Origin: CAYRIY01 sp964424335
Lineage (GTDB): Bacteria > Bacillota > Limnochordia > DTU080 > RSA5
Reading direction: 5' to 3'
DNA: 64,000 bases
Assembly: GCA_964424335.1 (NCBI GenBank)
Contig: CAYRIY010000004.1
Coordinates: 1-64,000 of the forward strand
The position numbers and the translations under genes are program-made. Position 1 is the first letter of the stretch; every line of letters begins with the position of its first letter. Positions 32,149 to 40,328 of this stretch are shown here, one piece after another. The notes beneath the pieces were generated by a model. That model searched no databases. It worked only from the letters and a program-made list of their open reading frames with translations, and had not been told where the DNA came from.

Positions 32149-32865
32149 TTGCGATTTGCGGTTTTGGTTTTCCCCGGTTCAAATTGCGATTCGGACTGTT
32201 TCAACACGCTCAAAGAGTTTGAGGGCGCCGAAGTCGAGTACGTGTGGCATCAGGAGACCGACATCGACCGCTTTGACGCCGTAATTTTGCCCGGTGGATT
32301 TTCGTACGGCGACTATTTGAGACCGGGGGCGATTGCGCGCTTCTCACCGGTCATGGGCGCCGTAGCGAAGTACGCCGATCGGGGCGGGCTGGTCCTTGGA
32401 ATTTGCAATGGCTTTCAGATTTTGTGCGAAGCCGGGCTGCTTCCTGGGGCGTTGGTTCGCAATGCGTCGCGCCGGTTTCACTGCGAGATGCGCCCGATAC
32501 GGGTCGAGCGAAACGACACGCCGTTTACCAATGCTTGTGCGGATGGCGAAACGCTCCTCATGCCCATCGCTCACGCGGAAGGGCGGTACTACGCAGACCC
32601 GGAGACGCTTGCTCGCTTGGAGGCCAATCGGCAAGTCATCTTTCGCTACGTCGACGAAAACGGGGAGGCGACGCCTGCCGGAAATCCGAACGGGTCGCTC
32701 GCAAACATCGCCGGCATTTCGAGCGAGCGCGGCAATGTGGTCGGACTGATGCCTCATCCCGAACGAAACGCGGACACGATTTTAGGCGACGGGAGCGGCC
32801 GCAAAGTCCTCTTGTCGCTCGCAAGGGCGGTTTCTGGAGTTGAGAGGGGGCAGTTTGTCCGATGA
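32149..32865 (+). CDS. purQ: Phosphoribosylformylglycinamidine synthase, glutaminase subunit PurQ
   Basis: Supplies ammonia from glutamine to PurL. The 238-residue class I amidotransferase has VFPGSNCDSD, LPGGFSYGDYLRPGAIA, the nucleophile Cys in LGICNGFQILCEAGLLPGAL (near residue 85) and the His/Glu pair in GLMPHPERN. TTG at 32149 follows GAGGAGG. It overlaps purL by 4 bp. Confidence 0.96.
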   Translation: MRFAVLVFPGSNCDSDCFNTLKEFEGAEVEYVWHQETDIDRFDAVILPGGFSYGDYLRPGAIARFSPVMGAVAKYADRGGLVLGICNGFQILCEAGLLPGALVRNASRRFHCEMRPIRVERNDTPFTNACADGETLLMPIAHAEGRYYADPETLARLEANRQVIFRYVDENGEATPAGNPNGSLANIAGISSERGNVVGLMPHPERNADTILGDGSGRKVLLSLARAVSGVERGQFVR

Positions 32866-35126
32866 GCTACCCGGACGGCGCTTGGAGAGAGATGGGCCTC
32901 AAGGACAGCGAGTTTGAGCTCATTATTGAGGCGCTCGGCAGGCGGCCCAACTGGACTGAGCTCGGCATGTACGCCGTGCTTTGGTCCGAACACTGCGCGT
33001 ACAAACACTCGCGGCCGCTCTTTCACCTTTTCCCGACGGAAGGGGAACAAATTCTTCAAGGCGTCGGCGAGAACGCCGGCGTCGTAGACATCGGAGACGG
33101 CCTTGCCGTCACGTTCAAGGTGGAGTCCCACAACCACCCGTCGGCCATCGAGCCGTACCAAGGGGCTGCGACCGGCGTCGGCGGCATTTTGCGCGACATT
33201 TTCACGATGGGCGCTCGGCCCATCGCGGTCCTCAATTCGCTCAGGTTTGGACCTCTAGACAGCGATAGGGTGCGTTATCTCTTTGAGGGCGTCGTCTCCG
33301 GCATCGCCGGCTACGGCAACGCGGTGGGTGTGCCGACGGTCGGCGGAGAGATCGCATTCGACGATGCGTACGCCGGCAACCCCCTCGTCAATGCGATGGC
33401 CGTCGGGCTCGTCCCTCACAAACACGTGCAGACGGCCGCGGCAAAAGGCGTAGGCAACCCTGTGATGGTCGTGGGCGCACGGACCGGTCGGGACGGCATC
33501 CACGGCGCGAGCTTCGCCTCGGCGGAACTCACCGAGGAGTCCGAGTCCAAGCGGCCCTCCGTCCAGGTGGGAGATCCCTTCACGGAAAAGCTCTTGATCG
33601 AGGCGTGCATGGAGTTAATCGAGTCCGGCGTCGTCGTCGGCATTCAGGACATGGGCGCCGCCGGCCTTACGAGCTCGTCGGCGGAGATGGCGGCGCGGGC
33701 CGGTTCAGGCATCGAGATGGACATCTTGAAAGTGCCAAGGCGCGAGCCCGGCATGAGCGCGTACGAGATCATGCTCTCCGAGTCGCAAGAGCGCATGCTG
33801 GTCGTTCCCAAGAAAGGCGCCGAGGACGAGGTAAAGCGGATCTTCGCGAAATGGGGCCTCGAGGCGGTCGTGGTCGGAAGAGTGACCGATGACGGGATGC
33901 TGAGGATCAAAGAGGGCGATCAAGTGGTCGCGGAGGTCCCGGCAAAGTCCTTGTCGACGGATGGCGCTCCGAGCTATCGCCCGGAGGAAAGGCGACCCGC
34001 CTACATCGATGAACTGGTCAACGCTCCCATTCCCGACGACATTGAAGGAGACGCGGGTCAGATCCTCAAGACGCTGCTCTCCGATCCGAACATCGCAAAC
34101 AAAGCGTGGGTTTACCGACAGTTCGACCACATGGTGCAGACCCGCACTGCGGTGCCGCCCGGCGTCGCAGACGCAGCGGTGCTGCGGCTGCGAGAGAGCG
34201 GGAAAGGGCTCGCCATGAGCATCGACTGCAACGCGCTCCACTGCTATGTCGATCCCAAGACGGGCGCAGCGGCGGCGGTCGCCGAAGCGGCGCGAAATCT
34301 CGTGTGCACCGGCGCTCGGCCTCTTGCTTTGACCGATGGGATGAACTTCGGCAATCCGGAAAAGCCCGAAGTGTACTGGCAGCTTCATCGATCCGTCGAA
34401 GGGATTGCGATGGCGGCGCGCGCGCTCGGCACGCCGGTGACGGGCGGCAACGTGAGCCTTTACAACGAGTCGGAAGGGAGCGCGATTCCTCCGACGCCCA
34501 TCATCGGTATGGTCGGCTTGCTCGAACGGGTCGAGGCGCGCCTTACGCAAGGGTTCAAAGAGCCGGGAGACATCGTTTACCTGCTTGGCGAACACTGCGG
34601 CGAGCTTGGCGGCAGCCGCTATTTGAAAGCGCTCCACGACGTCATCAAAGGTCCTCTCCCGCCGCTTGACCTCGAGCTCGAGCGGCGCGTCCAAGAGGCC
34701 TGTCTTGCGGCGGCCGGCAAGGGGTATTTGAAGTCCGCTCACGACTGCTCCGAAGGCGGGCTTGCCGTGGCGCTTGCGGAGTCTTGCCTCACGGGACGAT
34801 TGGGCGTGCGCGTGCAGTGGGAGCCGGCGGCGGGTCTTCGTTTGGATGCTCAGCTCTTTGGGGAAGGGTATAGCCGCATCGTGGTCACGGTAGCGCCTTC
34901 CGACGTCGAGGCGTTCGAGTCCCTTTTGGCGGACGCAGGCGTTCCCTGGAGCCGCATCGGTGTCGTCACCGCCCTCGAGGACGGTTACGCGCTTGAGGTT
35001 GGCGGTGTGCACATCAAGGAAGGTCTGGCCGACCTTGCAGACTGTTGGTACGGCAGCCTACCCCGGGCGATGGATGGCGCCGAGGCCGCGAGCGGCTTTG
35101 TGCCTCCGGCGCTTGCAAGAGCGTAG
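32862..35126 (+). CDS. purL: Phosphoribosylformylglycinamidine synthase subunit PurL (small form)
   Basis: Makes FGAM from FGAR using ATP and PurQ-delivered ammonia. At 754 residues it is the small PurL used with PurS and PurQ. It has WSEHCAYKHSRP near the N-terminus, KVESHNHPSAIEPYQGAATGVGG, IQDMGAAGLTSSSAEMA, GSRYLK and SAHDCSEGGLAVALAE, the duplicated AIR-synthetase-type domain markers. ATG at 32862 overlaps the purQ stop (ATGA). Confidence 0.96.
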   Translation: MSYPDGAWREMGLKDSEFELIIEALGRRPNWTELGMYAVLWSEHCAYKHSRPLFHLFPTEGEQILQGVGENAGVVDIGDGLAVTFKVESHNHPSAIEPYQGAATGVGGILRDIFTMGARPIAVLNSLRFGPLDSDRVRYLFEGVVSGIAGYGNAVGVPTVGGEIAFDDAYAGNPLVNAMAVGLVPHKHVQTAAAKGVGNPVMVVGARTGRDGIHGASFASAELTEESESKRPSVQVGDPFTEKLLIEACMELIESGVVVGIQDMGAAGLTSSSAEMAARAGSGIEMDILKVPRREPGMSAYEIMLSESQERMLVVPKKGAEDEVKRIFAKWGLEAVVVGRVTDDGMLRIKEGDQVVAEVPAKSLSTDGAPSYRPEERRPAYIDELVNAPIPDDIEGDAGQILKTLLSDPNIANKAWVYRQFDHMVQTRTAVPPGVADAAVLRLRESGKGLAMSIDCNALHCYVDPKTGAAAAVAEAARNLVCTGARPLALTDGMNFGNPEKPEVYWQLHRSVEGIAMAARALGTPVTGGNVSLYNESEGSAIPPTPIIGMVGLLERVEARLTQGFKEPGDIVYLLGEHCGELGGSRYLKALHDVIKGPLPPLDLELERRVQEACLAAAGKGYLKSAHDCSEGGLAVALAESCLTGRLGVRVQWEPAAGLRLDAQLFGEGYSRIVVTVAPSDVEAFESLLADAGVPWSRIGVVTALEDGYALEVGGVHIKEGLADLADCWYGSLPRAMDGAEAASGFVPPALARA

Positions 35127-35193
35127 TGTAGACCGGCGCCTCTTTCACGTTTGATGAGGAGGCGCGCTTTTCGTTGCAAAGGGAGGGCCTACC

Positions 35194-36624
35194 ATGTGCG
35201 GCATATTTGGGATGTTTAGTCGTGGCCCGGTCGACGCGGCCGGATTGACGTACCTTGGACTTTACGCCCTGCAGCACCGAGGCCAGGAGAGCGCCGGCAT
35301 CGTGGTCTCCGACACGCAGCGCATGCGGCTCCACAAGGCGATGGGGCTCGTTCCCAACGTCTTTGACGACGCCGCTTTGGAATCAATGCCGGGCCGGATC
35401 AGCATCGGTCACGTCCGCTATTCGACGACCGGCGCCCCGCACATCGCGAACGCGCAGCCGCTCCTTGCTTTTTCGCGCCACGGGCAATTGGCGCTCGCCC
35501 ACAACGGCAACCTGACGAATACCAACCTGCTCCGACATGAGCTTCTCGCGTCGGGATCGGCCTTTCAGACGACGACGGACAGCGAGGTAATCATCAATCT
35601 CATCGCGGCCGGAAACCACGACGAACCGCTCGAAGATGCCGTGCTCCGGACGGTGCGGCGGATCTCCGGAGGGTTTGCCATCGTGTTGATGACGAACGAC
35701 GCGCTGATCGGCATCCGTGATCCCCTTGGCATCCGGCCGCTTTCGATCGGACGCATGGGGGACGATTGGTTTTTCTCCTCCGAGTCGTGCGCCTTCGACA
35801 TCGTCGGCGCAGATCTCGTACGAGACGTGCGGCCCGGCGAGATGGCGATCATCGACGAGCATGGATTGCGGTCTGTTCAGTTTGCTCCCGCGAGCAAAGA
35901 CGCGTTTTGCATTTTCGAATTCATCTACTTTGCGAGGCCCGACAGCGTGATCGACGGAAAGAGCGTCCATGAGGTGCGCAAGGAGATCGGCCGACGCCTT
36001 GCAGACCAGCGCCGGATCGACGCTGATCTCGTCGTGCCCGCGCCCGACTCCGCCATGTCGGCGGCCCTCGGTTACGCGGAGCGATCGGGCATTCCATTTG
36101 ACATTGGACTTGCGAAAAACCGGTATGTGGGGCGCACATTCATTCAACCGACGCCGTCGATGCGTCGGACAGGCGTGCGCATCAAGCTTAATCCGATTTC
36201 CGAAACGGTGCGGGGTAAGCGCGTCATCCTCGTCGATGACTCGATCGTGCGAGGAACGACGAGCCAAAAGACGATCCAGCTCCTGCGCGAGGCCGGCGCC
36301 GCCAAGGTTCACATGGCCGTCGCGTCGCCTCCGTTTTCCCATCCGTGCCTTTATGGAATCGACGTGCCCACCGGCGACGAACTGATCGCATACCACCGTT
36401 CCGTCGATGAGGTCTGTCGACTGATCGGCGCGGACTCGCTCGATTACCTCAATTTCAATTCGCTGTACGAAGCGGTCGGCATTTCGGGCGATCGACTGTG
36501 CACGGCATGTTTTGGCGGCGGATATCCGACTGAGATCGAACCTGAGCATTTTGACGTCCCGGATCTCCTCGAGGACAAGAGAGGACGCGCCGTATCGGCG
36601 CCCATGGACGGAAGTAACCGGTAG
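35194..36624 (+). CDS. purF: Amidophosphoribosyltransferase
   Basis: Commits PRPP to purine synthesis by making 5-phosphoribosylamine. The 476-residue protein is MCGIFGMFS..., so the catalytic Cys follows the initiator Met with no propeptide, unlike B. subtilis PurF. It has the PRPP loop VILVDDSIVRGTTSQKT (about residue 345) and cysteines at FCIFEFIYFARPDS, SHPCLYGID and LCTACFGGGYPT that correspond to the four Fe-S ligands of the Bacillus form. GGGAGG precedes the ATG, 67 bp after purL. Confidence 0.96.
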   Translation: MCGIFGMFSRGPVDAAGLTYLGLYALQHRGQESAGIVVSDTQRMRLHKAMGLVPNVFDDAALESMPGRISIGHVRYSTTGAPHIANAQPLLAFSRHGQLALAHNGNLTNTNLLRHELLASGSAFQTTTDSEVIINLIAAGNHDEPLEDAVLRTVRRISGGFAIVLMTNDALIGIRDPLGIRPLSIGRMGDDWFFSSESCAFDIVGADLVRDVRPGEMAIIDEHGLRSVQFAPASKDAFCIFEFIYFARPDSVIDGKSVHEVRKEIGRRLADQRRIDADLVVPAPDSAMSAALGYAERSGIPFDIGLAKNRYVGRTFIQPTPSMRRTGVRIKLNPISETVRGKRVILVDDSIVRGTTSQKTIQLLREAGAAKVHMAVASPPFSHPCLYGIDVPTGDELIAYHRSVDEVCRLIGADSLDYLNFNSLYEAVGISGDRLCTACFGGGYPTEIEPEHFDVPDLLEDKRGRAVSAPMDGSNR

Positions 36625-36661
36625 ATGTTCAACGACTATTTGCAAAGGAATCGGTGCGCAT

Positions 36662-37696
36662 ATGAACGACCAGACCAGCTATAAGGCTTCAGGCGTCGAC
36701 ATCGAGGCCGGATACGAAGCGGTCCGCCGTATCCAAGAGCACACGAAATCTACGTTTCGCCCCGAAGTGCTGCGGGGCATCGGGTCATTTGGCAGCTTTT
36801 TCGCGCTCGATACGGCTAAGTACAAAGAGCCCGTGCTCGTCTCCGGCGCGGACGGCGTCGGAACGAAGTTGAAGATCGCATTCATGATGGACAAGCACGA
36901 CACCATCGGCATCGACGCAGTCGCCTACTGCGTGAACGACATCGTCTGCCAAGGTGCCGAACCCCTCTTCTTCCTGGATTACCTCGCACTCGGGAAGCTG
37001 GACCCCATGATGGTCGAAGCGATCGTATCCGGTGTGGCAAAGGGGTGCCGCGAAGCCGGCTGCTCTTTGGTAGGAGGTGAGACGGCGGAAATGCCGGGCT
37101 TTTACGCGACTGGCGAGTACGACTTGGCGGGCTTTGCCGTGGGCGTGGTCGAGCGCGACGCCGTGATCGACGGCAGCCGCGTGCGCGCAGGCGACGTCGT
37201 GGTAGGCATCGCCTCGACCGGACTGCAAAGCAGCGGCTTCTCGCTCGTGCGCCACATCTGCTTCGAGCGGGCACGGCTCAGCGTTGAGACGCATGTCGAG
37301 GCGCTCGGGCGGACGCTCGGCGAAGAGCTCTTGGAGCCGACGGGAATTTATGTGCCCGCAATTTTGAGCCTCATTTCCAAGTTTGACGTGAAAGGCATTG
37401 CCAACATTTCCGGCGGCGGATTGCCGGAAAACCTGCCCCGATCGGTCGGACAAGGGCTCGAGATCGTCGTGCGAAAAGGTTCGTGGGAGACGCCTCCGGT
37501 CTTTCCCTGGCTCCAATCGCTCGGCAACGTCGACGAAGCGGAGATGTTCAAGACGTTCAACATGGGCGTCGGCATGGCTGTCATCGTCTCACAAGGAGAC
37601 GTGGATGCGGTCATTGCACAGCTTGCTTCGCTGGGCTGGCGATCATGGCCGATCGGTGAGATTCGGGCGGGCGAGGGAGGCGTCGTGTTCTCGTGA
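36662..37696 (+). CDS. purM: Phosphoribosylformylglycinamidine cyclo-ligase
   Basis: Closes FGAM to AIR with ATP. The 344-residue protein shows LVSGADGVGTKLKIAF, DAVAYCVNDIVCQGAEPLFFLDYLA, GCSLVGGETAEMPGFY and ISGGGLPENLPR. ATG at 36662 is taken rather than an upstream in-frame start at 36512, which lies inside purF. Its last codon overlaps the purN start. Confidence 0.96.
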   Translation: MNDQTSYKASGVDIEAGYEAVRRIQEHTKSTFRPEVLRGIGSFGSFFALDTAKYKEPVLVSGADGVGTKLKIAFMMDKHDTIGIDAVAYCVNDIVCQGAEPLFFLDYLALGKLDPMMVEAIVSGVAKGCREAGCSLVGGETAEMPGFYATGEYDLAGFAVGVVERDAVIDGSRVRAGDVVVGIASTGLQSSGFSLVRHICFERARLSVETHVEALGRTLGEELLEPTGIYVPAILSLISKFDVKGIANISGGGLPENLPRSVGQGLEIVVRKGSWETPPVFPWLQSLGNVDEAEMFKTFNMGVGMAVIVSQGDVDAVIAQLASLGWRSWPIGEIRAGEGGVVFS

Positions 37697-38352
37697 GCGC
37701 TTCAGAGGAGGTCATTCGCCTCGGGCGAAAAGCGGACGCAAGCGATCCGCTCAAAGTCGGCGTCCTCGTCTCGGGCAGAGGGTCCAACATGGAAGCGATC
37801 ATCGACAGCGCAAAGTTGGGCGAAATCCCGGTTTCCGTCGAAATCGTCCTCTCCGATCGGGAGGATGCGCCCGCGCTCGAGAAAGCGGCAAGGCGAGGCA
37901 TCCCGGCGCGAGGGTTTCGCTGCCCGCCGCCGGGACCGGAGCGCGATGCGTTCTACGATCGAGTGCTCGAGGCGCTGCGCTCGCACGGAGTCGAAATGAT
38001 CGCGCTTGCAGGGTACATGCGCATCTTACCCGCCGCCGTCCTCGAGGCATACCCTCATCGGATCCTCAACATCCACCCCTCGTTGCTCCCGTCATTTCCG
38101 GGCTTGCATCCGCATCGCCAAGCGCTCGAGCACGGCGTCAAGGTATCGGGTTGCACCGTGCACTTAGTCGACGGCGGGGTCGATACGGGGCCCATCATTT
38201 TGCAAGAGAGCGTGCCGGTGCTCGAGACCGACGACGAAGAGAGCTTGGCCGCGCGGATTCTTGCCGTTGAGCACAGGCTTTACCCCAAGGCGCTCGGCCG
38301 CTTGGCGTCGGGACGGCTGGCATTGTCCGGGCGCCGGGTGATCGAAGCGTAA
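37693..38352 (+). CDS. purN: Phosphoribosylglycinamide formyltransferase
   Basis: Formylates GAR from 10-formyl-THF. The 219-residue protein has LVSGRGSNMEAII, ALAGYMRILP, LNIHPSLLPSFPGLH with the catalytic Asn/His, and HLVDGGVDTGPIILQE with the catalytic Asp. GTG at 37693 overlaps the purM stop by 4 bp. About 18 residues precede the usual domain start. Confidence 0.95.
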   Translation: MSASEEVIRLGRKADASDPLKVGVLVSGRGSNMEAIIDSAKLGEIPVSVEIVLSDREDAPALEKAARRGIPARGFRCPPPGPERDAFYDRVLEALRSHGVEMIALAGYMRILPAAVLEAYPHRILNIHPSLLPSFPGLHPHRQALEHGVKVSGCTVHLVDGGVDTGPIILQESVPVLETDDEESLAARILAVEHRLYPKALGRLASGRLALSGRRVIEA

Positions 38353-38382
38353 CTCTGTTACTTTGGAGGCAGGCGTTTCATC

Positions 38383-38982
38383 TTGATCAAGCGAGCAATC
38401 TTGAGCGTGTTCGACAAGACGGGCATCACCGAGTTTGCGAAGGCGCTCGCCCGACACGGCGTCGAGATCATCTCGACCGGCGGAACGTATCGCACCCTCG
38501 AAGAGGCGGGCGTCCCCGTTACATACATCAGCGACGTAACAGGCTTTCCCGAGATTCTGGGCGGCCGCGTGAAGACGCTCCATCCAAGAATTCACGGGGG
38601 CATTCTCGCGCGCAGGCAGATTCCTTCGGACCAAAGCGACCTCGAAAAGATCGGAGCGCAAGGGATCGATCTCGTCGCCGTAAACCTTTATCCGTTCGAA
38701 GAGACGATAAGAAAACCCGGGGTGAGCGTGTCCGAGGTCCTGGAGAATATCGACATCGGGGGCCCGACGATGGTGCGGGCTGCCGCCAAAAACTATCCGG
38801 ATGTAGTCGTCGTGGTTCGGCCTGATCGTTACCCGGAAATTGTCGAGCGACTCGACCAAGGCAATCCGATCGATTTGGCGACTCGAGAGGTGCTCGCCAA
38901 AGAGGCGTTTGCCCATACGGCCGCGTACGACGCGGCGATCGCCCGGTGGTTTTCAAGGCGCGGGGAAGGAGAGGCGACTTGA
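38383..38982 (+). CDS. purH: IMP cyclohydrolase domain of PurH (no AICAR transformylase domain)
   Basis: A 199-residue protein equal to the N-terminal (MGS-like, IMP cyclohydrolase) half of PurH, which closes FAICAR to IMP. It has ILSVFDKTGITEF, ISTGGTYRTLEEAG, VTGFPEILGGRVKTLHPRIHGGILA, NLYPFEETI, NIDIGGPTMVRAAAKNY and FAHTAAYDAAIARWF. Full PurH is about 510 residues; here the frame stops right after the cyclohydrolase domain, and none of the AICAR transformylase motifs (KSLRYGENPHQ, KHMNPCG) appear in the remaining 1 bp before purD. The upstream start is TTG at 38383. The formyltransferase must be elsewhere or the step uses another enzyme. Confidence 0.93.
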   Translation: MIKRAILSVFDKTGITEFAKALARHGVEIISTGGTYRTLEEAGVPVTYISDVTGFPEILGGRVKTLHPRIHGGILARRQIPSDQSDLEKIGAQGIDLVAVNLYPFEETIRKPGVSVSEVLENIDIGGPTMVRAAAKNYPDVVVVVRPDRYPEIVERLDQGNPIDLATREVLAKEAFAHTAAYDAAIARWFSRRGEGEAT

Positions 38983-38983
38983 C

Positions 38984-40264
38984 GTGAAGGTCCTTGTAGT
39001 AGGAAGTGGAGGGCGTGAGCACGCCCTTGCCTGGAAGCTCGCGCAAAGCCCAACCGTCGCCAAAGTGATCTGCCAAAGCGGCAATCCGGGCATGCGCTCC
39101 GTGGCCGAGTGTCTTCCTGAGCCGGAGGGCGGGATCGAAGAGATCGCAGCGTGGGCAGCGCAGGAGCGCGTCGACCTTGCGGTCGTGGGCCCGGAAGCAT
39201 ACCTGGACCTCGGCCTCGTGGACGCCTTCGAACGTCGGGGCGTAAAGGCCGTGGGACCCACGAGGAGCGCGGCCATGCTGGAAAGCAGCAAGAGCTTTGC
39301 CAAGGAATTGATGGCCAAAGCACAGATTCCGACCGCGCAGTTTGTTGTGTGCGACGCGCCCGAAGCGGCCCGCAAGGCGGCGCGGCGTTTCGGCGCTCCG
39401 GTCGTCGTGAAAGCCGAGGGACTTGCCGCAGGCAAGGGCGTCACCGTCGCGTTCACCCTCGAGGAGGCCGATCGAGCGATCAGCCAAGCGATGGAGGAGC
39501 GCATTTTCGGGGACGCGGGGCGGCGCGTCGTCATCGAAGAGTTTTTGCGCGGCGAAGAGGCGAGTGTCCTCGCGTTCGTCGACGGCGAGCGCGTGATGCC
39601 GATGCCCGCCGCTCAGGACCACAAGGCCATCGGGGAGGGGGACACGGGTCCCAACACCGGGGGCATGGGCGCTTATTCGCCTGCGCCGATCATCACGCCC
39701 GACCTCGAAGCGCGCGTGGTGCGTGAGATTTTGGAACCTGTCGTGCAGGCGATGGCCAGCGAGGGCCGCCCTTATCGCGGCGTGCTTTACGCAGGCCTCA
39801 TGGTCACGAACGATGGCCCAAAGGTGGTCGAGTTCAACTGCCGGTTCGGAGACCCGGAGGCCCAGGCCGTTTTGCCGCGCCTAAGGTCCGATCTGGTGGA
39901 GCCGCTCATGGCCACTGTCGAAGGGCGGCTTGACGAAGTGACGCTGGAATGGGACGAGCGGGCCTGCGTCTGTGTCGTGCTCGCCTCCGGAGGGTACCCG
40001 TCCCGCTACGAAACAGGGTTTCCCATCGAAGGCCTCGCTGAAGCCGAAGCGATCGAGGACGTCATGGTGTTTCACGCAGGCACGCGCGCCGAGGGCGATG
40101 CGATCCTCACCGACGGCGGGCGCGTGCTCGGCGTGACGGCGCTCGGCGAGACGCTCGCCCAGGCGACCGAAACGGCCTACTTGGCGGCTGACAAGATTCG
40201 TTTCCAAGACAAGTACTTGCGGCGAGACATCGCATGGCGAGCCCTGGAACGGTTAAACCAATAA
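38984..40264 (+). CDS. purD: Phosphoribosylamine-glycine ligase
   Basis: Joins phosphoribosylamine and glycine, giving GAR; an ATP-grasp enzyme. The 426-residue protein has VLVVGSGGREHALAWKL at the N-terminus, GPTRSAAMLESSKSFAKELM, VVVKAEGLAAGKGVTVA, GEEASVLAFVDG, GPNTGGMGAYSPAP and VVEFNCRFGDPEAQAVLPRL. GTG at 38984 starts 1 bp after the purH stop, after GGAGAGG. Last gene of the operon. Confidence 0.96.
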   Translation: MKVLVVGSGGREHALAWKLAQSPTVAKVICQSGNPGMRSVAECLPEPEGGIEEIAAWAAQERVDLAVVGPEAYLDLGLVDAFERRGVKAVGPTRSAAMLESSKSFAKELMAKAQIPTAQFVVCDAPEAARKAARRFGAPVVVKAEGLAAGKGVTVAFTLEEADRAISQAMEERIFGDAGRRVVIEEFLRGEEASVLAFVDGERVMPMPAAQDHKAIGEGDTGPNTGGMGAYSPAPIITPDLEARVVREILEPVVQAMASEGRPYRGVLYAGLMVTNDGPKVVEFNCRFGDPEAQAVLPRLRSDLVEPLMATVEGRLDEVTLEWDERACVCVVLASGGYPSRYETGFPIEGLAEAEAIEDVMVFHAGTRAEGDAILTDGGRVLGVTALGETLAQATETAYLAADKIRFQDKYLRRDIAWRALERLNQ

Positions 40265-40277
40265 GCATATAACCGGA

Positions 40278-40327
40278 GCGGGCACTCGGCCAATTTGCGG
40301 CCAATTTGTAAGTGGCCGATCGCCCGC
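40278..40327. terminator. Long inverted repeat with tandem 11-bp repeat between purD and rqcH
   Basis: GCGGGC (40278-40283) plus CGGCCA (40287-40292) pair with TGGCCG (40313-40318) plus GCCCGC (40322-40327). The loop contains CGGCCAATTTG repeated in tandem (40287-40297 and 40298-40308). There is no clear T-run. Position between convergent genes suggests a shared terminator. Confidence 0.5.
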
Positions 40328-40328
40328 G

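Noticed and set aside
33705..35012. Long open frame antisense to purL (about 435 residues)
   Set aside because: Composition is Arg/His/Ala-rich without any domain; it mirrors the high-GC codon pattern of purL. Same reasoning for the antisense frame over purF (35383-36645).
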